From CAYMCO01 sp964388955 (GTDB lineage: Bacteria; Chloroflexota; Anaerolineae; Anaerolineales; E44-bin32): a stretch of DNA of 64,000 nucleotides. The translations under genes and the position numbers were made by a program. The notes beneath the pieces are model-generated. The model ran no database searches, was not told the DNA's origin, and was given only the letters and a program-made list of their open reading frames with translations. The stretch covers positions 1 through 64,000 of the forward strand of contig CAYMCO010000033.1 of NCBI GenBank assembly GCA_964388955.1, read 5' to 3'. Shown here in pieces: positions 28,883-37,779 of this stretch (its first letter is position 1; the number at the start of each line of letters is the position of its first letter).

Positions 28883-28950
28883 TAGACGAATTCTCAGCGG
28901 CCCACCGCCACACGGTGCGCGGGACCGGGGGCCCGAAGGAGAACAGGCGT

Positions 28951-29784
28951 ATGGCAGAGAAGAGCCGGCCGGATCCCTCCGATGCAGACGACTATTGGCA
29001 CTCCTTCTTGCTCACGGGCAACAGTGATTTCGAGCAGCGCTTCCGACGCCTCTTCGGACGCCTGCCGCAGCACCCGCGCTGCAAAGCCTGCAACGCCCCC
29101 TTCGAAGGTATCGGTGCCCCCATCGTGAGCATCCTCTTTGGCCGCCGCCGGTCGCTCTCCGATCCCCGATTCTGCGAGCCTTGTGTCCAGATGACTCGAA
29201 ACCACCCCGGCGGCGCGGAGATAGAAATCAGCATGCTCTTCGCAGATGTGCGCGGATCGACAACCATGGCCGAGAAGATCTCGCCGACGGAGTTCAGGGC
29301 CAAGATCAACCGCTTCTACAAGGTGGCGACCGATGTGCTGCTGGAAACGGACGCCTTTATCGACCGACTCATCGGAGACGAGGTGGTCGGCATCTTCTTT
29401 CCAGGCCTGGCGGGAGCGGCGCACGCCAGCAAGGCCCTCGGGGCCGCGGCGCGAATCCTGCGCGTCACCGGCCACACGGAGCAGGCGGGCCCCTGGATCC
29501 CCGTCGGCGCCGGCGTGCACACCGGGGTGAGCTATGTCGGCACAGTGGGGTCAGAGAAGGGCGCCATCGATATCACCGCGCTTGGGGACGTCCCCAACGT
29601 GGCTGCGCGGCTCGCTTCCCTCGCAGCACCCGGCGAGATCGTCGTCAGCGAGGCCACGCGGATGGCTGCTGGGTTCGACACGCAAGGTCTCGAGCCCCGG
29701 AGCCAGACGTTGAAGGGGCGCAGCCAGCCGGTGATCACCTACACCCTGGCCGGCACATCTCTCGAGACTCTGATGCCAGCATAG
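28951..29784 (+). CDS. Class III nucleotidyl cyclase with four-cysteine N-terminal module (paralogue C)
   Basis: 277 aa from ATG 28951 (AAGGAG 9 nt upstream). It has PRCKACNAPF and CEPC (CxxC-x27-CxxC), then MLFADVRGST, IDRLIGDEVVGIF, DITALGD and PNVAARL. As in paralogue B, Arg replaces the purine-contacting Lys. Other catalytic positions (two Asp, Thr, Asn, Arg) are intact. No membrane segment. It resembles B more than A in the GDE motif. A TATAAT element lies at 28877. Confidence 0.88.
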   Translation: MAEKSRPDPSDADDYWHSFLLTGNSDFEQRFRRLFGRLPQHPRCKACNAPFEGIGAPIVSILFGRRRSLSDPRFCEPCVQMTRNHPGGAEIEISMLFADVRGSTTMAEKISPTEFRAKINRFYKVATDVLLETDAFIDRLIGDEVVGIFFPGLAGAAHASKALGAAARILRVTGHTEQAGPWIPVGAGVHTGVSYVGTVGSEKGAIDITALGDVPNVAARLASLAAPGEIVVSEATRMAAGFDTQGLEPRSQTLKGRSQPVITYTLAGTSLETLMPA

Positions 29785-29989
29785 ACCAGAGCTCGGCGCG
29801 AGCCGCCCGGCAAGCGACCACCGGTCAGCATCCAGCTTTCGGCTCGCCAGGGGAGGTGAGGAGCTTTGCCGGCGATCCGGGGATTCTCAAGCTGCGGGCT
29901 GAGAGCTGATTGCAGATATCCGGGCCGCCACGGCTGATGCGCCTCATGCTCGATCTATGCCGCGTCCGAATAGCCTGGAACCCCCATAA

Positions 29990-29998
29990 TGCTACAAT
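29990..29998 (+). promoter_or_regulatory. Extended -10 promoter element
   Basis: TGCTACAAT: a TGn extension directly before TACAAT (five of six). It lies 30 nt upstream of GTG 30028, so the leader would be ~23 nt and carry the GAGGAG site. No good -35, as often with extended -10 promoters. Confidence 0.5.
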
Positions 29999-30027
29999 AT
30001 ACGCCGACTCGCATTGAGGAGTGCATC

Positions 30028-30390
30028 GTGAGTGTCATTCACGCAAATCTGGCCAACACCGCGTTCTTGTTCATGCTGATCGGCGGTCTGTGGGGGATCG
30101 TCACCTATGTCCGCGGCCGGGGAGTGGGCGGCAGCTACTGGGGAATCCTGGCCATTGCAGAGATCCTTTTCGTCGCGCAGAGCATCATAGGGGGAGTGCT
30201 CTGGCTGGGAGGGGCAAGGCCGCTGCGACCAGCAATCCACTTGCTTTATGGCGCGGTCGCGATCATCACGTTGCCGTTCTACTACGCGTTGAGCAGGGGC
30301 CGGGAAGACCGAGCCGCGGCGCTCATCTACGGTGTCCTTTGCCTGTTCCTCACGGGGATCAGTCTGCGCTCCATGGTGACGGGGGGCTGA
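30028..30390 (+). CDS. Small integral membrane protein of unknown function
   Basis: 120 aa from GTG 30028, chosen for GAGGAG 6 nt upstream; the frame extends to 29989 without a site. Four hydrophobic segments are predicted: NTAFLFMLIGGLWGIVTYV, ILAIAEILFVAQSIIGGVLWL, HLLYGAVAIITLPFYYAL and ALIYGVLCLFLTGISL. No motif with known function. Similar small four-helix proteins occur in Chloroflexota and are usually unnamed. The next gene is 70 bases downstream on the same strand. Confidence 0.7.
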   Translation: MSVIHANLANTAFLFMLIGGLWGIVTYVRGRGVGGSYWGILAIAEILFVAQSIIGGVLWLGGARPLRPAIHLLYGAVAIITLPFYYALSRGREDRAAALIYGVLCLFLTGISLRSMVTGG

Positions 30391-30460
30391 CCGGCTGGAT
30401 CCGAATCGTCTCGGACCCATTTGAGCACGGAGAATTGCGCATGCATTGGAAAGGCAGGAT

Positions 30461-31552
30461 ATGAGCCAGGACGACGGACGAACGGTCGTTGTGCTGCAAG
30501 GCGACCAGACCGGCCAGGAGCTTCTGGAGCAGGCGCTGCGGCTGCTCGACCCCGCTGTTTGCGGGGTTCCGCTGCGCCTCGAGACCTTCGATTTAAGCCT
30601 GGAGAATCGCCGCGCCACGAAAAACCAGGTGATCCAAGAAGCCGCCGCTGCCATGCTCAGCCATGGCTTGGCCATAAAGGCGGCTACCATCACTCCCAGC
30701 GATCCCGACGATGTGGGCAGCCCAAACGCCATCCTGCGTGAGGCGATCGACGCGAAGGTGATCTTCAGGACCGGCCGGCGCATCCCTAAGAAGCGGCCCG
30801 TGGGCGGGGTGCACGCTCCGATTTCCGTCGTCCGTATGGCGGTTGGCGGCGCATACGGCGCCAAGGAGTGGCGCGAGACGAATGCGGGCGGGGATGAGGC
30901 CGCATTCCGCACGGAGCGGATATCGCGCAAGACCTGCCGAGGGGTCGCCGAATTCGCCTTCCGCCACGCGGAGAAGACGGGGGCCAAGATCTTTGGAGGC
31001 CCCAAGTTCACCGTGAGCCCCATATATGAGGGGATGTTCAAGGAGGAGCTGGACGCTGCGGCCGAACGCCACCCCTCCGTGCGATACGAGCCGCTGCTCA
31101 TCGACGCCACCTACGCCATGCTGCTCCGCAGCGCGGGGGAGGCGCTGGTCATTCCGACCTTGAATCGGGATGGAGATTGTCTATCGGACCTGGTCCTGCA
31201 GATGTACGGATCCATCGCTGGCTCCGAATCGCTGGTGCTCAGCCTGGACGAGTCGGCGACGGAGATCAGCGCCGTGCTGGCCGAAGCTGTGCACGGCACG
31301 GCCCCGGCGCTGGAGGGGAAGAACATCGCCAACCCCACGGCAATGATCCTGGCCGCAGCGGGCCTGCTGCGGTACGTCGACACCCCGGCCGCCGACCAGG
31401 CCTCTCGCGCCATCTACGAATCCGCCTTCGAGACCATCTACGAGGGAGTGGCCACTCCGGACTTGGGTGGCCACGCGAGCACCAGCGAGGTGACGGAGGC
31501 TGTCATCCAGCGGGTGACCGGTAAGCTGGAAGTGTGGTCTGCGATGGCCTGA
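30461..31552 (+). CDS. Isocitrate/isopropylmalate dehydrogenase family protein
   Basis: 363 aa from ATG 30461. The fold is recognisable from GDQTGQELLEQAL at the N-terminus (G-D-x-x-G family opening), NRDGDCLSDL (the N-x-G-D-x-L-S-D metal-binding motif), EAVHGTAPALEGKNIANPTAMILAAAGLL (the H-G-[ST]-A-P cofactor segment) and the C-terminal helical dimer region. The substrate-binding arginine region reads FRTERISRKTCRGVAEFAF, unlike classical LeuB or Icd, so substrate and direction are uncertain. It is not in a leucine or TCA operon. Candidates are a 3-isopropylmalate-, tartrate- or homoisocitrate-type dehydrogenase. Confidence 0.82.
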   Translation: MSQDDGRTVVVLQGDQTGQELLEQALRLLDPAVCGVPLRLETFDLSLENRRATKNQVIQEAAAAMLSHGLAIKAATITPSDPDDVGSPNAILREAIDAKVIFRTGRRIPKKRPVGGVHAPISVVRMAVGGAYGAKEWRETNAGGDEAAFRTERISRKTCRGVAEFAFRHAEKTGAKIFGGPKFTVSPIYEGMFKEELDAAAERHPSVRYEPLLIDATYAMLLRSAGEALVIPTLNRDGDCLSDLVLQMYGSIAGSESLVLSLDESATEISAVLAEAVHGTAPALEGKNIANPTAMILAAAGLLRYVDTPAADQASRAIYESAFETIYEGVATPDLGGHASTSEVTEAVIQRVTGKLEVWSAMA

Positions 31553-31617
31553 GACGTCCGAGGTGTTGTGCACACTCATCGGCGGCCGGATGAGGTCGTT
31601 CCTGGGGCAAATCAATC

Positions 31618-32220
31618 ATGAACTTGCAGGGCGTGGAAGGCTGGATCTTCGACATGGACGGCACGCTGACAGTCCCCATGCACGACTTCGATCAGATTCG
31701 AGCGCGCCTGGGGCTCCCCGCAGGCCGGCCAATCCTGGAGACGATCGCATCCCTTCCCAGGCAGCAGGCGAAGGAAGTGTTCGCCCGCCTCGATGAGATT
31801 GAATTCCAGATCGCCTCCCGGTCCAAGCCGAGGCACGGGGCTGGAGAGCTGCTGGCTGCCCTGAAGGGATGTGGCGCGCGATTGGGCATCCTGACACGCA
31901 ACAGTCGAGAGAACGCGCTCAAGACACTGCGGGTCTGCAGGCTGCTGGACTTCTTCGAGCCGGGATCCATCCTGGGCCGGGAGTCCGTAGCCCCGAAGCC
32001 CGATCCAGAGGGGATCCACAAGCTGCTCCAGATTTGGCGAATCGACCCCGACCGGGCCGCGATCGTGGGCGATTATGTATTCGATATGATGGCTGGCCGG
32101 ACCGCAGGGGTCGCCACGATTCTTCTCGGCCGCGAACCCGACTCGGCTTGGCTGGAGCATATTGATGTCTGTGTGGAGGATCTTCTGGAACTGCGGGCGA
32201 TGATCCTTTCGGAGGATTGA
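31618..32220 (+). CDS. HAD-superfamily hydrolase (phosphatase)
   Basis: 200 aa. Motif I is WIFDMDGTLT with Asp12 (nucleophile) and Asp14; motif II is in LGILTRNSREN; Lys of motif III is in APKPDPEGI; motif IV is AAIVGDYVFDMMAGR. The cap is small (C1-like), as in phosphoglycolate-phosphatase relatives. A cytosolic phosphomonoesterase with unknown substrate. It follows the dehydrogenase by 65 bases on the same strand. Confidence 0.9.
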   Translation: MNLQGVEGWIFDMDGTLTVPMHDFDQIRARLGLPAGRPILETIASLPRQQAKEVFARLDEIEFQIASRSKPRHGAGELLAALKGCGARLGILTRNSRENALKTLRVCRLLDFFEPGSILGRESVAPKPDPEGIHKLLQIWRIDPDRAAIVGDYVFDMMAGRTAGVATILLGREPDSAWLEHIDVCVEDLLELRAMILSED

Positions 32221-32454
32221 CCTTCTCCGGCCTGCCAACCGCAGATCCTGCCTTCTTCCGGATCACTCTCGCCATTGCCGTCACCGAACGCCTCCGCCGG
32301 CCGTGGCGCCGGTGAAAGGGGAGGCCTCACGTGCGCCCGAGCCCGCTCAACGTCAAACCCGGGTCGTTCAGGTCTGACCACTCGATGGCTGTGCGTCAAG
32401 TGGACGCCGGGGGTGACAAGCCAAGCGGCCGCTGGGTTCGATAGGAAGTGAGAA

Positions 32455-33270
32455 TTGAAAATCCGATCTCTTGGGTATCAGACGGATCTAATCTTCCCCG
32501 CCTTCGACGGCGAGATCGTCGATCGAGGGGACTACGTGGTGATCCGGACGCCGCTCAACCCGGGCTATTTCTGGGGCAACTTCCTGCTCTTCTCCCGTCC
32601 GCCGAAGGAAACGGATCACGAGAGATGGACCGCACTTTTCGAAAGAGAGATCGGAGCGCCTCCGCAGGTGAGCCACCAGACGTTCGGCTGGGACAGCCGT
32701 GAGCCCGGTGGCGGTGATTTCACCCCATTTCTGGAGGATGGATTCGAATTCAATCACGCCCACGTGCTGACTGCTAGCCAGCTGCACCCTCCCCGGGAGC
32801 CCTCGCTGGCGGTTGCGATCCGGCCCTTACGATCCCCTGAGGATTGGGATCTCGCGGTCGAAAATCAAGTCGCCTCTCGAGGGCCGGAATTTTCCGAGGC
32901 TGGATATCGCCTCTTCCGTCAGCGCCAGATGGCCCGCTACCGGGTGATGGCTGCGCGGGGCTTGGGCGCCTGGTATGGGGCCTTTGCCGGCGAGCAACTG
33001 GTAGCCGACCTGGGTATATTCAGGCGTGGTCAGACGGGCAGGTTCCAGGCGGTCGAAACGCACCCCGATTTCCGGCGCCGTGGGGTCGCCAGCAATCTGG
33101 TATTCCGGGCCGGAGAGCTGGCGATGCGGGACTTCGGAATCCAGATCCTGGTGATCGTTGCGGACGCGGGCTCACCCCCAGAGCGCCTCTACCGCTCCCT
33201 CGGCTTTGCCCTGCAGGAACATCAATTCGGCCTGGAAAAGTGGCGCTCGGAGGACCCATCTTCGCCGTGA
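32455..33270 (+). CDS. GNAT-family N-acetyltransferase
   Basis: 271 aa from a TTG start (AGGAAG upstream; no better start in frame). The N-terminal ~110 residues are family-specific, with GYFWGNFLLFSRPP. The C-terminal GNAT domain has the acetyl-CoA loop HPDFRRRGVASNLV, followed by the beta-5/alpha-4 region ILVIVADAGSPPERLYRSLGF. A cytosolic acetyltransferase of unknown acceptor. It appears monocistronic. Confidence 0.85.
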   Translation: MKIRSLGYQTDLIFPAFDGEIVDRGDYVVIRTPLNPGYFWGNFLLFSRPPKETDHERWTALFEREIGAPPQVSHQTFGWDSREPGGGDFTPFLEDGFEFNHAHVLTASQLHPPREPSLAVAIRPLRSPEDWDLAVENQVASRGPEFSEAGYRLFRQRQMARYRVMAARGLGAWYGAFAGEQLVADLGIFRRGQTGRFQAVETHPDFRRRGVASNLVFRAGELAMRDFGIQILVIVADAGSPPERLYRSLGFALQEHQFGLEKWRSEDPSSP

Positions 33271-33272
33271 GC

Positions 33273-33282
33273 ATGGCATAAT
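33273..33282 (+). promoter_or_regulatory. Candidate extended -10 element for the CDF transporter
   Basis: ATGGCATAAT at 33273-33282: TGG followed by CATAAT (five of six). It lies ~77 nt before ATG 33360. Weak on its own. Confidence 0.3.
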
Positions 33283-33359
33283 TCAGCTTAAGCCGGCGCA
33301 TAACCCGGGCGAATTCCCCGCGAGACCGTCGCCTCGTCGTTGAAGGGAGCGGCTCCACA

Positions 33360-34271
33360 ATGAAGCACGTGCGCACATCCAGGCCCGATCCTCATCGCCA
33401 GCGTCTCTATCGCGAGTCGATCTGGATCGCCGTTGGGGGGAATGCGCTGCTCGCAGGCGGCAAGGGCGCCATCGCCCTGGTTTCCCAGAGCAGCGCCCTG
33501 TTTTCAGACGCCGCCAACTCCAGTGCCGACACGCTCTACGCCATCTTCATGGCGGTCGGGCTATACCTCACCCTCCGGCCGCCGGACGAGAGCCATCCGC
33601 AGGGCCACAGCCGGTTTGAACCCTTTGTGGCCATGTTCATCGCGCTGGTGATGATCTCCGCCGGAGTCACGGCCCTGTGGCAGAGCATACAGCGGTTCAT
33701 GGAGGGAGCGATGGAAATCGACCCGCTGTGGCCAACGGTCGCGCTGGTTCTAAGTGCGGCCGCCAAGTTCGGTATGTTCCGGGTTGTCGGCGAGATCGGA
33801 CGCCAAGCGGCCAGCCCCGCGATCCAAGCCAGCGCGCGCGATAACCTCGCCGATGTCGGCGCCTCGACGGCGGCCCTGATCGGCGTTTGGGGGTCTCGGC
33901 TGATTCATCCCGTTCTGGATCCGGCGGCGGGCTTGGTCGTATCGCTATGGATATTCCGGACCACGCGTGAAATCTTGCAGGAGAACTTCGGGTATCTTAC
34001 AGGGCGCGGGGCTGCTCCGGAGCTGCGTGACCGCATCTACGAGATCGCGTCGGCCGTTGAAGGGGTCGACCTGGTCCATAGGGTGATCTCGGATTATGTG
34101 GGTCCGCAATTGCGGATCGATATGCACATCAACGTTGACGGCCGGCTGACTCTGGAGCGGGCGCACGCCATCGGAGAAGAAGTGGAGAAACGCGTAGCGG
34201 ACCTGCCGGAGGTCGACTGGGTGTTCGTGCACGTAGAACCGACCCGACGGCCCGCGCCGGAAAAGTCATGA
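33360..34271 (+). CDS. Cation diffusion facilitator (CDF) family metal exporter
   Basis: 303 aa. Five to six TM helices then a ~90-residue cytosolic alpha/beta domain (VDLVHRVISDYVGPQLRIDMHI), the CDF C-terminal metallochaperone-like fold. TM2 reads SDAANSSAD, the loop HPQGHSRFEP matches the family H-P-x-G-H-x-R, and TM5 has ARDNLAD. The TM2 site is N-x3-D rather than the usual H/D-x3-D, so metal preference may differ from zinc-selective members. It exports divalent metal in exchange for protons at the inner membrane. Converges with the nitrilase gene. Confidence 0.92.
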   Translation: MKHVRTSRPDPHRQRLYRESIWIAVGGNALLAGGKGAIALVSQSSALFSDAANSSADTLYAIFMAVGLYLTLRPPDESHPQGHSRFEPFVAMFIALVMISAGVTALWQSIQRFMEGAMEIDPLWPTVALVLSAAAKFGMFRVVGEIGRQAASPAIQASARDNLADVGASTAALIGVWGSRLIHPVLDPAAGLVVSLWIFRTTREILQENFGYLTGRGAAPELRDRIYEIASAVEGVDLVHRVISDYVGPQLRIDMHINVDGRLTLERAHAIGEEVEKRVADLPEVDWVFVHVEPTRRPAPEKS

Positions 34272-34299
34272 AAACGGGATTCTATCCCGGGGGCCCGGC

Positions 34300-35289
34300 T
34301 CACGATTCGAAAGACACATCCTGCTGGGCTCGTTTGTTGACCACCAATCGGAACACATCCGGCCGGGTGTAGTGCCCGCTGGAATCCATCACCAGATGGC
34401 CCTCGTCGATGCGCCCCAGATCCAGGTCAGCGTACAGGATGCGAGCCTCTCCAAACACCGGTCCGGCCAGATAGGAGGAATCCGGCGCGATCACCGCACT
34501 ACCTCCATCGAGCATTAGACCCCCGCCTGCAGCCGGAATTGATTCGAGCAGCTCCCGGGCGCGCGGATCGACGGAACCGAGGGACCCCAGGCCGGACATC
34601 ATCTCCTCCCGGCTGAGCACCGAACCGGCGGCCAGCACATAGCACTGCCCCTCGAAGGCGTAGCTGCGGCTGGCGAGTTGATGATTGTCCTCCACTGACG
34701 GCCATTGTGCCACATGGATCACCTCCCCTTGGGCGTGCATCGCCGCCCTGGAAAGGGGCATCCAATGCTCCCAACACACCAACCCGCCCAGATTACCGAA
34801 CTCGGCCGGCAGGACCTCCAAGGTGCTGCCATCCCCCCGCCCCCAGACGAGGCGCTCCGCATATGTGGGGACCAGTTTCCGATGAACCTTGAATCGTTTG
34901 CCGTCCCGATCGAAGAACAGCATGCTGTTGTACAGCGTGGCGCCGCGGCGCTCGTGGGCCCCCATCACGAGATATGCGCCGGCGCTTCCAGCGGCTTCGA
35001 GCAGCGCATTGAAGTGTTCGTCGCCCAGCCCGAGCGCATTCTCAGCCAATGTGCGATAGATAGCCTTGGCAGGCGGATAATCCCAATTGGCGACCCTGGG
35101 AGCGACATCCAACCAAACGGGATAGCCGGGCAGCCAGGTTTCGGGAAACACCACCAGCTCGGCGCCTTCCTCGGCCGCTTGCTCCAACAGCTCAATGGCT
35201 TTCTTCACACTCGCTTCCAGATTCAAGAACACCGGAGCATGCTGCACCACGGCGACTCTCACTTCTTTGTCCTGGCGGGTTGATGGCAT
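34300..35289 (-). CDS. Nitrilase-type carbon-nitrogen hydrolase
   Basis: 329 aa from ATG 35289. The catalytic triad is visible: Glu50 in VVFPETWLPGYP, Lys138 in VHRKLVPTYAERLVWG, and Cys172 in GGLVCWEHWMP. CWE plus the C-terminal HYTRPDVF match true nitrilases and cyanide hydrolases, which convert nitriles to carboxylates and ammonia, rather than amidases. Length is right for branch 1 of the nitrilase superfamily. It is cytosolic and usually forms helical oligomers. No aldoxime or nitrile hydratase genes are near. Confidence 0.92.
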   Translation of the reverse strand: MPSTRQDKEVRVAVVQHAPVFLNLEASVKKAIELLEQAAEEGAELVVFPETWLPGYPVWLDVAPRVANWDYPPAKAIYRTLAENALGLGDEHFNALLEAAGSAGAYLVMGAHERRGATLYNSMLFFDRDGKRFKVHRKLVPTYAERLVWGRGDGSTLEVLPAEFGNLGGLVCWEHWMPLSRAAMHAQGEVIHVAQWPSVEDNHQLASRSYAFEGQCYVLAAGSVLSREEMMSGLGSLGSVDPRARELLESIPAAGGGLMLDGGSAVIAPDSSYLAGPVFGEARILYADLDLGRIDEGHLVMDSSGHYTRPDVFRLVVNKRAQQDVSFES

Positions 35290-35343
35290 GGAGTTGGTCC
35301 CTTTCGACGGCAGGCGAAATCCCAGAACGATCGCCCGCCGCAA

Positions 35344-35639
35344 GATATGCCCCTCGGGGATTATACGGCGGCTCTGCAGGGCTGCAAATGGGGGAGGATC
35401 ACCGCGGGGCTATTGACCGCGAGGCTCGACCAACAGGGGGCACCATAGTGCGAGCAGAGAGCCATCCCACACCGGCCAAGGGAGGGACGGGAGCTCGACG
35501 TCGACCGCGATCCGGAGGCGCGGCGTTCCTCAGCCTCGGGGGATCCCGTGCTTCGTCGAAGTTGCGGATCAAGATTGAGACCCCATACGGGATATGGCCC
35601 TCAGGGCGAAAGGTGCAAAGACATGGCGGCGTCCTCTCG
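35344..35639. other. Intergenic region, nothing recognised
   Basis: Just under 300 bases between two minus-strand genes. No supported gene, terminator or promoter was found. Confidence 0.45.
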
Positions 35640-36047
35640 CTATCCCCCCCAGCGCGGATCGTAGTCGTTCCCCAGTCGGGCCCGGATCCGGGCCATCAGG
35701 CTGTCACGCTCCACCCTCTCGGCCCGGCCAATCTCCTTCTCAGGAGTAGGAATCTGCTCGAACTCTCGTATGCGCTCCTTGTGCAGCTCCAACGCGCGGT
35801 CCATTGGGTCCACCTGCACGCGCAGATCTGTGAGGCGCGCGTCCAGGGAATCCAGCATGCTGTAGAGCTCCATATCCCATTCGGTCTGAGAACTGATGTG
35901 TTGGCGCATCCGGTACAGATCATCCCCGCAGGCGGCCTCGAGCGTTCCCTTCACCTGTTCGAGAAGCCTGGACATCCGCTGGAGCAGCTCATCCGTGTCA
36001 CGCAAGATCACCTTCGAGGCCCGTACGCTGATGCTCCCCCGCTCCAT
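35640..36047 (-). CDS. Small coiled-coil protein, unknown function
   Basis: 135 aa, start preceded by GAGGTGAGCA. The whole chain is charged and helical, with heptad-like stretches (RDTDELLQRMSRLLEQVKGTL; DSLDARLTDLRVQVDPMDRAL; RIREFEQIPTPEKEIG). No signal peptide or membrane helix. It lies ~200 bases downstream of the ParA-like gene on the same strand, so it could be its partner, but it has no ParB or DNA-binding motif. Confidence 0.65.
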   Translation of the reverse strand: MERGSISVRASKVILRDTDELLQRMSRLLEQVKGTLEAACGDDLYRMRQHISSQTEWDMELYSMLDSLDARLTDLRVQVDPMDRALELHKERIREFEQIPTPEKEIGRAERVERDSLMARIRARLGNDYDPRWGG

Positions 36048-36244
36048 TGCTCACCTCGCTCCGTTCTAAGCAGACAAACACGCTCCGGAAATGCTGAGGA
36101 CAGCCCGCCCTGATCATATCATGCGCATTATCGCGCTCGTGGGGACATCCGCGCCAGTTCCGCAAGGGATGGCTGTGTTTCAATCCGGGAGGCAAGGCCC
36201 TGGCAATCAACAGCCAGGCATCCGGTTGCCCAGCCGTCGCACAG

Positions 36245-36868
36245 CTAGGGCCTGCGCAGCCAGCGGATGAGCTCGTTTGAGACGCCCCAATAATCGAACA
36301 GCGCCTTACGTTGGTACGCGCCGCTCAGCAAGTTCATCGGCAGCCCCGCGGAGGCGGCCCGCTCATGAACCTTGTAGCTGCGGACGAAAGTCCGGAAGTA
36401 GGGGATCTTCACCAGCGCCAGTTCAAAGAGCGCGTCCATGGCCTCCCGGACGCTGCGTGGATCGACCTTCGTCAACAACACCTTGTACCTGGCTACGCCT
36501 TTCAGTTGTTTGGCGATGCGCGTGGTGGAGCTGACGTCCAGCGGGGCCGGTGAACTGGGGAGAATAAGTGCGTGGGCGACCTCAATGATGGGAAGCATCT
36601 CCTCCACACCGCGAAATGCCGGAGTGTCGATGAAAAGCCAATCACATCGAAGGCGAGCTTTGACCGCGGCAATGAGTTCGAGATCCGTCTCCTGATAGAC
36701 TTCGAAGGGCGGCCGCTTCGAGCGGTCGATCCACCAACTTGTCGAGCCTTGCGGGTCCATATCCAGAAGGACGACACGCGATCGCTCGGCCAGTATGCCG
36801 GCCAGATTGACCACTGTGGTGGTCTTTCCGACGCCCCCCTTCTGAGAAATTGCGGCCACTATGTTCAT
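36245..36868 (-). CDS. ParA/MinD-family ATPase
   Basis: 207 aa. Deviant Walker A motif SQKGGVGKTTTVVNLA at residues 8-23 with the signature Lys11; switch region LLDMDPQGSTSWW; DWLFIDTPAF for Walker B. The C-terminal half is divergent (RYKVLLTKVDPRSVREAMDAL). Short ParA proteins act in plasmid or chromosome partition, or position protein complexes. No ParB or parS-like repeats are seen. A small coiled-coil protein gene is next on the same strand. It could be a chromosomal orphan ParA. Confidence 0.88.
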   Translation of the reverse strand: MNIVAAISQKGGVGKTTTVVNLAGILAERSRVVLLDMDPQGSTSWWIDRSKRPPFEVYQETDLELIAAVKARLRCDWLFIDTPAFRGVEEMLPIIEVAHALILPSSPAPLDVSSTTRIAKQLKGVARYKVLLTKVDPRSVREAMDALFELALVKIPYFRTFVRSYKVHERAASAGLPMNLLSGAYQRKALFDYWGVSNELIRWLRRP

Positions 36869-37526
36869 CCGCTTCCCTGTCCTGTTGATGGGTTCGATGT
36901 CTTGCGGGATCGCGGAACCCGCGCAAAATGAAATTTCTCCCGAGGGCTCTCCCGCATGGGCGCCGTATCAACGCGACGCAACCAAATACGACCTCCCACT
37001 CGCGAAGCGGTGGACATCGACCGTACTGGAACAACGATGGCTTGGCCCATGTTAAGGCTTGGGGGAAAGCACTGGAATTCGGTGTGCCCCCGAGGAGCCG
37101 TTCCCGCATCGCATGCTGCAGGGAGCTCCACACCCTTCGGTCAATCACGGGCCCCATTATAGCCCGGAACGTGTCCGCCGTGGTCAAGGATGGCTCGGCG
37201 GCTCTGTTCATCCGCTCCCCCCATGCGCGGGATGAGCGAGCCTGCCGGCTCCATCTGCCCCTTGACATTCGCCTGCAACGGGATTATAAGTGCGGTAGAA
37301 GGAATTGTCTGACAATTGACCCGTCGAAGCGCCGAATGCGGATGCAACGGAGGACCCGGTTTTAGGGGCGAAACGCACAGCGATTGCAGCGTAGGGCCAA
37401 CCTCTCCGGCCCAAGCCCGACAGCTAACCCCGTAGGCGTTGGAGGAGGACACCAGACTTGGGAACGGTGCCCTTCTTTTCTGTTAAGGTAAGGGCGCCTC
37501 CAGCGATGGATGACCGGAGGCCCGGA
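36869..37526. other. Intergenic region with a dispersed repeat
   Basis: About 650 bases. No supported gene before the small ORF at 37527. A 23-bp element at 37229-37251 recurs at 49221-49243. Confidence 0.5.
37229..37251. repeat. Dispersed 23-bp element, copy 1
   Basis: GGGATGAGCGAGCCTGCCGG followed by CTC; it matches 49221-49243 at 22 of 23 bases. It contains the hairpin GAGCC-TGCC-GGCTC. Confidence 0.55.
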
Positions 37527-37685
37527 ATGTACAGCCGATTGTTTGTTATGGACATTATCAAGGAACGTCAGGCCGAGCTGCGGCGAGAGGCGCGGATCGC
37601 TCGCTCATATCCGACCACGTCTAGATCGGGAAGGAAGGGCTCGATTCTTCGCAGCTTGACCATGTTGCTAATGCGATCGAGCTAG
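37527..37685 (+). CDS. Small basic protein, 52 aa, unknown
   Basis: ATG 37527 follows a consensus GGAGG with 6-nt spacing. The N-terminus MYSRLFVMDIIKERQAELRREARIA is an amphipathic, Arg/Glu-rich helix, and the tail is Ser/Arg-rich with a hydrophobic end. Short proteins with a similar M-Y-x-x-L-x-x-x-x-x-x-E-R-Q-x-E-L-x-R-E-A opening are common in Chloroflexota and uncharacterised; that statement is from memory of such genomes. No neighbour suggests a job. Confidence 0.55.
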   Translation: MYSRLFVMDIIKERQAELRREARIARSYPTTSRSGRKGSILRSLTMLLMRSS

Positions 37686-37779
37686 GCTGAGCGCTCTGGG
37701 CCCGGCAAATCCGCGCCCGGAAGTCTCACTCATGAGCCCGTCATCGCGGCATACGGGCTCCAGACCTCGTCGGAATCGG

